Positions 56,800 through 64,000 of a stretch of DNA of 64,000 nt are shown here, piece after piece. Source of the DNA: Pisaster brevispinus (taxonomy: Eukaryota; Echinodermata; Asteroidea; Forcipulatida; Asteriidae); contig JAMKCF010000003.1 in the NCBI GenBank assembly GCA_023634235.1, forward strand, positions 24,026,742-24,090,741, read 5' to 3'. Each line of letters begins with the position of its first letter. Within the stretch, counting starts at the first letter, position 1. The notes under the pieces are model-generated. The model saw only the letters and a list, made by a program, of their open reading frames with translations. It was not told where the DNA came from and searched no databases. Both the position numbers and the translations under genes were made by a program.

Positions 56800-57657
56800 T
56801 GGACCGCGTTCCCACTGGATCCACAATTACGAGATCCTGACCCCGCAAAAGGATTAGTCGCAGACGTGAATCGCGGTCGCGTTCCCACTAGAGTATGATC
56901 GCGCATTGATCTCCCTTTTGGGAACGGAAGTGGATTCAAAGTTCACCAACGCAGGTCGACCAAGTGGGCAGTGCGCAGGCGCAACGTATCTATGGCGACC
57001 ACACAGTGTGGGGTGGCTCCTCTACTACGCGCGCGCGGCAGTCGCCATTTTTGTTGTCATGATAGTACATGTACTGTACTGTATACTGACTACTGTTGAC
57101 CGACATGATGGACTTTTTGGGAGGTTTTTTTTTTACGAATTTATGGGACGTTTATTACTGGGCGCTGCCATCTTTAAAGAACGTGCACGTATGAATACAA
57201 TGCATGCAAAATTAAAGTGTGGGTTTGGGCTTAGTGTGGATGCGTTGTACAGAACGTGTAGTTGGTATCGTCACGTGACGTCAATACTGCTTTATGCTTT
57301 ACTTGCAATTCATGTCACCAAATGCGTGGTGCTTGCTGGGAATAGAAGAAAAAAGAACACCATTTTCGCGCCATTCGGGCCTACCGTACCGGATGTTCGC
57401 CCTCAAATTGCGGGGTCTGATCGCCCTTTGCGTTCCCACTAGACTTTTGATCGTCCATTAATCCACAAAGGCGATCAGATCCCGCTTTAATCCTACTCCC
57501 GAGGTGGATCAAATTTGCGGGGTCTGATCCTGATTGCCCTCGCGTTCCCACTTACGCTTGATCGCCCTTTGATCGCCCTTTTCGAGAAATTGCGGGGTCT
57601 GATCGCCCTTTTCTCGAATTGCGCGATCAATGCGGGGTCCAGTGGGAACGGGGCCTT
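56800..57657. mobile_element. Element with cgttcccactgga inverted ends and tgatcgcccttt repeats
   Basis: The left end ggaccgcgttcccactggat and the complement of the right end (ggccccgttcccactggacc) match. Motifs gatcgccctttga, tgcggggtctgatc and cgttcccact recur many times near the right end and also just left of 56800. It encloses a 178-codon ORF (56906-57442) with no known domain. Confidence 0.6.
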
Positions 57658-58480
57658 GGTCCCCTACAAGTTAATGTGTTCAGTCAGCCCTTCAGGTCAG
57701 TTCTTGATCATAATTTAGTGTCTTCTTGCGGTTCTCTACTATGGATTTCATTTTTACCATCACAAGTTTGTTAACCCTCCTACTATCAGTGTGTTTTATA
57801 AGACAGCCGAACCATACCTCATTTTGCCACAACAGTGGCATTTTGAGGCACACACATTTGGACAGATTGGAGCCATTTCCCAAAGTGTTTCAATGAGAGT
57901 GGTAAACTGGAGAATCCACCAGCTGTGCCCAACTGTAATGGAGTTTGGGCCACTGTTGGAAGAGATAATGTTTTCAACCTTGGTCAATTTCTGCAGTGCC
58001 AATCTTTGGCACTAATTGCTCACACATGCATACAGTGATATGAAAGTGTGGCTTGGGTTACTTCACCAATTGTGTGCATATACATGTATATATGGGAGAT
58101 TTTGAGGCATTTTGGAGTATGCCTGCAGGACGCTTAAATACTGTTATTTATTTTACCTACAAAAATTAATAAATAACAAAAACCCCAGAGCCACAGTCGA
58201 CAGCGAGGCAGAAAACTGGAAAGAAACAATATTGCATCAAAAAAGTGGCAATAATTGTACACCATACATACGGTGTAAGGGCCTTGTCACATGAGGCAAC
58301 TTTTCCAGGCAACTTGAAGGCAACCAACCCCAGTGCATGATACAGGACCACTTTCGTAGCACATAAGTAATTTTCAAATGTGAATGCCTTTTCTTATTGG
58401 AGATTGCCTGGAACTGGTTGCCTGTAAATTGCCCGTGTGACATGGCCCTAAAATTTAAAAACTGTCATGTGACACCATGC
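57658..58480. other. Non-genic, no feature supported
   Basis: Several short overlapping ORFs on both strands around 57690-58350, none with a recognisable motif or splice context. Confidence 0.45.
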
Positions 58481-58482
58481 AT

Positions 58483-58660
58483 AGTGCAGACCTGCTAATT
58501 CAACCCGATTCTGCAGAAAGTTCCCGGAAAATAAATAATTCTGTCCATGTTCCGATGAACAATATCAAAAATCTCCCTGATTATGGAAACCTTTTTTCCT
58601 GTTATTTTGTAAGAAATCACCCTGATTGCTACATGTATACAAATGGTGGCAGCTGTGACA
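58483..58660. repeat. Dispersed repeat D, copy 1
   Basis: Shares with 61915-62125 the order gattctgcagaaagttccc, gaaaataa, ccgatgaaca or cggatgaaca, aatct-ccctgatt and gtggcagct or ttggcagct. Probably a MITE with gagctgccaac-type ends. Confidence 0.6.
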
Positions 58661-60845
58661 GTGAATAAAGCTACTCAAAAGACATCTTAAAATCTAAAGT
58701 TTGGGGAAATAAATTTGTATCCTTTATTAATGGTCACGGAGGAAGGACTTACTTGAATGGTCTACTACAGGGGACATTAAGGATGTGACTTGACGAGGTC
58801 AGTCTATTTATAGAGTTAAGACGCCTTGCCAGGCAGTGGGGCTTACTAATTCAGACATCTTTAAGGCTACTGTCCGTTGCTGAGTAGTTCAGGACCTAGA
58901 GGGTTCGTCTCCCTGGTGCAGTGACCCAGACAGTCTCTTCTTCTCTCCCTGTCTTGTGAATATAAACAGCCGGATATGCTGGGGAGAACATTTGACAACG
59001 ATTGAGTAGCAAGCCTGAGACAAATAAGGTACCCATGTACATTGTAACTGCAGCACCCAAGATTATTTAAAAATTGATGGCCGCATCTTTGCTTCATTAG
59101 GCCAAGGCATACAGTACGTTACAAAATCAGGGCTCAAATTTGGGTGAAAAAACCTCAAGACCGCAGGGTTTGTAGATACAAATGTTTACTGGACCAGAAA
59201 TTTGTGTACAAGATCAAAATCAAGATGAGAACAAATTTTCCTGGGCCGTGACAACATGCATTTTACTGTTTTTATTTGTTTAAACAATTAAGCACTGAGA
59301 CATGTAAGAGAAGATTTATCTCATAACTGTATTTTGGGGTATCATTACTCAACAGAATTGAAAGGTATTTTTCAGACTCAAAAGTCAACATTTGCAAAAA
59401 TTGTTCTTTTTGTTCTGAAAGTTATTACACAGTGAGGTATGTTTTGTTAAAAAATTGTTGAACGCAAGGCAGTCGGCCATTTATAAAATCACTAGCCCGA
59501 CACTAAAACCACCTGCACGCTGTCCAGTGTAAAATTTGAGCCCTGAAAATAAGATCAATCTTCTTTTACTGCTTGTTCACATAAAAACAGTTTATTGTAG
59601 ACTTTGTTATACTCTGTTTTCATTTTGATTCTGGTCTTGTTAAGAAAAAACCAAATTCTGGTCCAGTACAGACTTTTTGCCCTGCAGTCGGACTTTTCCT
59701 CCAATTCGAGCCCCGTTTTAACATGAGCTGAGCTAAGTAAATACAAACACTTTTCAACATGGTGCTCAAGTATTTATCTTGTCACTTTAAGTAAATTGTC
59801 CAGCCTCCATATCACTTTACTTCCCTTCCCAAGTCAAGGGGTGTGGGGGTGATTCTAAAGAGGTGTTGTGTGAGGTTCTAATTGAAACCTGTTTCTATTC
59901 AATGTTGTTATATAACCACGGGGTATTCATCCAACCTGACCTGCATAGCTAATCCTTACAGATTGGAAAGGGAAACTTGGTAATTCTAGCACAGCAGTGT
60001 TCCCTGTGAAACGAATGATTTTATCGGTGTGGTACACTCAAAGTCGACGAGCACGCGTGTGTGCACTATCTAAAGTGTACATGCAGGGATTGTGTCGCCC
60101 CCACGGTTTCAATGTGTCGCTAGTACCGGATTTAAGTTAAGGTCAGGTTAGTATTTTTAGAAGCAGTTAATGTGCAGTCAAAATTTGGTATTTAGTTGAG
60201 AAACCTGATGGAAAAAAAACCCTCCCATACAGTTTTTATTCTTCCGGTGTACATTGAATGATCTTTACGACTGCTTCAATAGTCCGCTGCTCTCTGGAAA
60301 GATTTGCTCATGTGTTAACATTTTTACCTCCATGGTCGAACCACAATAATGACAAGTACATGGGGGTGAAGGTAATGCTAATATTCCGTTTTCAGTGTGG
60401 GTTTGAGTCGAGTGTAAGCCAACAACTTCTCTGCAGTGTTAATTGTTCACATGTGAATTAATAAAAATTATTACATTAATTGAATGGTTTTAGTGCACAA
60501 TGTGTGATGTAGGCCTACAGTTAATAAAGTGTATTGTGGAATCACATACTGTATAGTGCAAAAAACATTGGTCATCTTAGCACACTTAACACTATTGGTA
60601 CATTTTCGTCACTGCTAATACCGGAAGTACAGCATTGGTGCAATAATAAGCAAGCGCGCATGACATGTCTTGAGTCGGATATCACCTTAAGTTTTCAAAA
60701 TGGTTAAGGTCAAATTAACGGAGAGTACGTATAGAAGAATTCCTCCACCTGCTCTCCCCCCCCCCCAAAAAAAAAAGGTAGGCCCCTTGCACTTTGTGCA
60801 TTTTGGGTCTCAATTTATCAATGTGTAATAATATACATGTAATAT
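58661..60845. other. Non-genic, no feature supported
   Basis: AT-rich sequence with short ORFs only. The ORF pair at 58867-59097 (-) and 59555-59746 (-) shows no motif. Confidence 0.45.
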
Positions 60846-61259
60846 ACAAATATTGACTGCTTCAAGTGCTATGGTCAAAGCTACGACTCTCGAGGTGATC
60901 CTTCCAGCATGATAAATTTTTCCGAGGTCAAGCTGAAAATCAGAAAAGAACATTTCGGGGATCACCAAGGGAGTCATAGTTTTAATCATACATAGCCTGA
61001 GTAAACCCAATCAATATATTATTATTTTTAAACACCTCATACAAATTTTGTGCTCAGACGCCTAGGAGCATGCACCGAGGCAGCTGCTGTTGCTATGGGT
61101 GGACTGTAGCACAGTGGTTGCTATGGGACAGTGGTGTTGGATCGCATGTACAGCGTGTCGCATTTGCACGGCTTTCTAGTAAATATGAGACATCATGTGA
61201 TGCGCTCTAAACCATGTAAACCAATCAAAAGGCAGACACATTGTAAGGGGTGTTATAAT
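60846..61259. repeat. Second copy of the 5953-6379 repeat element
   Basis: atacaaatattgactgcttc, gtgctatggtcaaag, ctcgaggtgatcc, ggggatcacca, ggctttctagtaaat, catgtgatgcgctctaaacc, tgtaaggggtgttataat occur in the same order. The palindrome is more decayed here. Confidence 0.65.
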
Positions 61260-61914
61260 TGAGTTTAGTCCCGACCCTCAAAGAAAACAGTTGATTGGAT
61301 AGTTCACCACACAACTTATGCATCCGAGTTTTTGAACAACAATTATGCCTATTTAGAGGCCATTCATTCGCTACATACATGTACATGTAGTTCACAGAGC
61401 TGGTATTTATATCACACCCCCCCCCCCCCGACATGACCAGTCTACGGCCAATATCCAAGCTCTCCAAGGTATTCATTAATTAAAATTATTGTATGCTGCA
61501 CATGTTTGAGATTGCCAAAAATGTTCACCTTTTGTATAGCTAGCCAATGATTACAGTGCATACTGTTTTAATCTGATCTCCCACAGAGCCTATTGTAAAA
61601 TTTTGACATGGAATGTGTGATTGTTAGAGACAGTTTCACGGCATTCAATTTATCTCTTCGTACCGTCAATAAAGATGTATTCAATACATTATTGTAGGCA
61701 TTGAAGATAAGCCTTGGCCAGACTGTGTGGCCAACCTTGACACACTGAACTCAAACTGTCAAAGCACGCTGGCATGACTGGTTACTTGGAGTCAGCAAGA
61801 GAGAAATTGTCTTAACCTGTCAGTAATGTTGCTCTGTGCTTCCAAGTTTGAGATCTCAGTCCCTAGCAAAATATGACTACAAAAGCGCACTTGAGTCAAA
61901 ACAGCACCATCCAT
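61260..61914. other. Non-genic, no feature supported
   Basis: A C-run at about 61418-61430. No gene or repeat family was recognised. Confidence 0.45.
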
Positions 61915-62125
61915 CAGAGCTGCCAACTCTTCCTGATTCTGCAGAAAGTTCCCTGAAAATAACTCAATCTTTCCACGTTCGGATGAACACATTTGAAAAT
62001 CTTCCTGATTTAAACATAGATTAGGGAGACTTTTCCCTCTTATTTTGAATGATGTAGTTTCTAATATCTTCCTGATTGTTGTAAAAAATCTCCCTGATTA
62101 CAAGAAGCAAATGTTGGCAGCTCTG
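61915..62125. repeat. Dispersed repeat D, copy 2
   Basis: Ends agagctgccaact and tgttggcagctct are an inverted pair. The interior has three cttcctgatt/tccctgatt repeats. Related to 58483-58660. Confidence 0.65.
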
Positions 62126-62446
62126 GTCTACATGTATCTGTGTAACTTTTTGATGTGTTTGTAGAACTTTGTACATACAGGAAAAGTTGTAAATTCATGC
62201 ACATTGTCGTGATTGTACACATCCATGTTTTTTTTTTATAAAGTCATTTAGCCATTAGAAACCACTCATTTCTGTATTGGCCATTCGCCCACATGTGGCT
62301 GATAATGTAAATTTTTGGACACATTTTTTCCATGTAAAAAGTTGGGAAAAATATTGTGAAAACAGAAAATTTGCTTTTCTTGTTTTTATATTTCATATTG
62401 TAAGGAGATTGCTCTCTTACAATGTAGGCTGTGATCTGATTCGCTT

Positions 62447-62690
62447 ATTGGGGTGGTCAGGTTGGTGTAGTGGTATCTTGCCTTGCCTTTCACCTCTGGG
62501 ACCCCGGTTCAAATCCCACCGGGGGCACTATGTGGATTGGGTTTTCAGTCCCTGCCTGATTGCGTGGGTTTTCCCTGGAATAATTTTCTGGGGTTTTCCT
62601 CCCACATCTAAAACTGAAACTTCCTTCATTGTCTTCTCTTCATGGGGTTCTTGGCTTATACAGTGATTTAGTTCGCTTTTCTGAGAGTCC
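62447..62690 (+). mobile_element. SINE family 2, complete head and body
   Basis: The tRNA-like head has ttggtgtagtggtatcttgc (A-box region) and accccggttcaaatcccacc (B box), followed by the body gattgggttttcagtccctg, cctgattgcgtgggttttcc, ttttcctcccacatct and aaactgaaac. Two minus-strand relatives are at 14336-14440 and 14570-14713. Confidence 0.72.
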
Positions 62691-64000
62691 TTAGCTTCAC
62701 AACCAGAATCAATAAATTAAATGAAATGAAAATGAAATGGGTTGGGCCTTCCCTAGGCTCCCATTTATTTTTTATTGACTTTTTTGTATGTGTCTCGTGA
62801 ATTAAAAAAGCCTGATATAACTGTACATGAATAGTAACCTGCGAAACATTGGAAAATACATGTAACAACTAAGGACCTGAACTTTTCAATGATTATTTTG
62901 GAGAGTGCAAACGGTGTACAGTACAAGTACATAAAATCTTGCAGCTTTTTTTGCGCCTGGCTGCTACATGTATTCATGAGTATTTTGGTATTTTATGAGC
63001 CGTATTACAGCTGCTATGGTCTCTGAAGGGTTAATGTATCGATGTCATGAAATGACTCACTTTGTACATACACTTAAAATCTTCTAAGATGATTGTTACT
63101 GACATCGTTGTGCTGTGATTTGAATTTTATCGGTGATTGAAACAAAACACTAACAGTAATGTTTTTGTTTGTTTTTTTGGTTTTTTCACAACCCTTTTTC
63201 TCGAAAAAAAACCCCTTAGTGTTGTATATTTTAAAAAAATAATCTGACCAAAGTTTGAATATTCGTAGCCGGGCGATAGAAAAACAAATGTCAACTGGGC
63301 AGAAAGTTTTAGTAGCCCAGTATGGATTTCCAAATTTGGGTTTTCCAACAAAACAAGTCGCCGCATTCTGTAAACCAAACTAATAAAACTGGAACGGCCT
63401 AATGCTAACTAAACCAAGTATTGTCATTTTTGTGCACACTGTAATGGGGCGTCCGGAAAATGGCCACCATTTCTGTTAAAGGGCACATATTGCGATGGCC
63501 CCAAAGGCGATCCTATTGCGATCCTCCTTAAGGCATGCTGTAGATGTGTAGGAAGTCTCATGCTTGTATCTTAACAAGTCACATTTCTCTAAGTGTTCAT
63601 AAGGGAAATTGTTCACCATGTTCACTCTTCAAAATCAGACCGTGATCAGACTTGTGATCCACGGCCCTTCCATGGCAAAACAGCCCAACTTGAAAAAGTT
63701 TGGGTTTTTTTGTTGAAGAAAATTTTGTGGCAAATTTAGGCTTATGGTTTTGAATATAACATGTCCTATCTCGGCCTCTTTTTATACTTTTGTCCAGTTT
63801 TTATACCGAAACAGCCTTTATCGTTGTACATACTTGCTTTTCTCAAAATGTCATTTTTTCAAGTTGAGGCTGTTTTGCCGACTGTTGAGGTGGAATGGGA
63901 GGTGGGGAAACCACAGGGATGGTTATTGTACGATCCTGACAATAGGTCAAATAGGAGCCAATTCTTGTACATACATTGTGTAGGCTCTCTTGTCACGCTT
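62691..64000. other. Non-genic to window end
   Basis: AT-rich with short ORFs. No exon, RNA gene or known repeat was recognised. Confidence 0.45.

Overview
The window is animal nuclear DNA. Genes are split by spliceosomal introns (GT..AG), AT-rich intergenic and intronic sequence dominates, and there are many tRNA-derived SINEs and small inverted-repeat transposons. The dispersed families, above all palindromic MITEs ending in gggcccaatttcat, and the divergence of the two genes suggest a marine deuterostome invertebrate, most likely an echinoderm such as a sea star. That placement is inference. There are no operons, bacterial genes or CRISPR arrays.

Layout. 1-7.7 kb (+ strand): the 3' six coding exons of an extracellular EMI-domain/short-collagen gene (EMID1/COL26A1 family). 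Its N-terminus lies off the left edge. 8.8-9.8 kb: a minisatellite of about 86 bp units just 3' of that gene. 10-15.6 kb: repeats only (SINEs, MITEs). 15.7-33.1 kb (- strand): a complete 15-coding-exon gene for peroxisomal acyl-CoA oxidase 3 (ACOX3), about 701 aa, ending in the peroxisomal targeting tripeptide SKL, plus a probable 5' noncoding exon. All exon phases fit. 33.3-44.2 kb: a single 10.9 kb mobile-element-like structure directly upstream of ACOX3. It has inverted termini of about 570 bp, a perfect 8-bp target-site duplication, six 200-bp subterminal repeats on one side only, tRNA-like modules, and a core of 290 practically identical 27-bp units (7.83 kb). It encodes no recognisable transposase. 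44.5-46.7 kb: a frameshifted piggyBac transposase pseudogene interrupted by two MITEs. 46.7-64 kb: no convincing gene. It holds a possible first exon at 48.5 kb and many SINE/MITE copies, including a piggyBac-type TTAA element caught inside a SINE.

The two real genes are unrelated: one is secreted or extracellular matrix, the other is peroxisomal beta-oxidation of branched/long-chain acyl-CoAs. The strongest candidate for something undescribed is the 10.9 kb satellite-bearing inverted-repeat element about 160 bp upstream of the inferred ACOX3 transcription start. The very long open frames across its satellite (on both strands) are arithmetic by-products of a stop-free 27-bp unit and should not be annotated as proteins.
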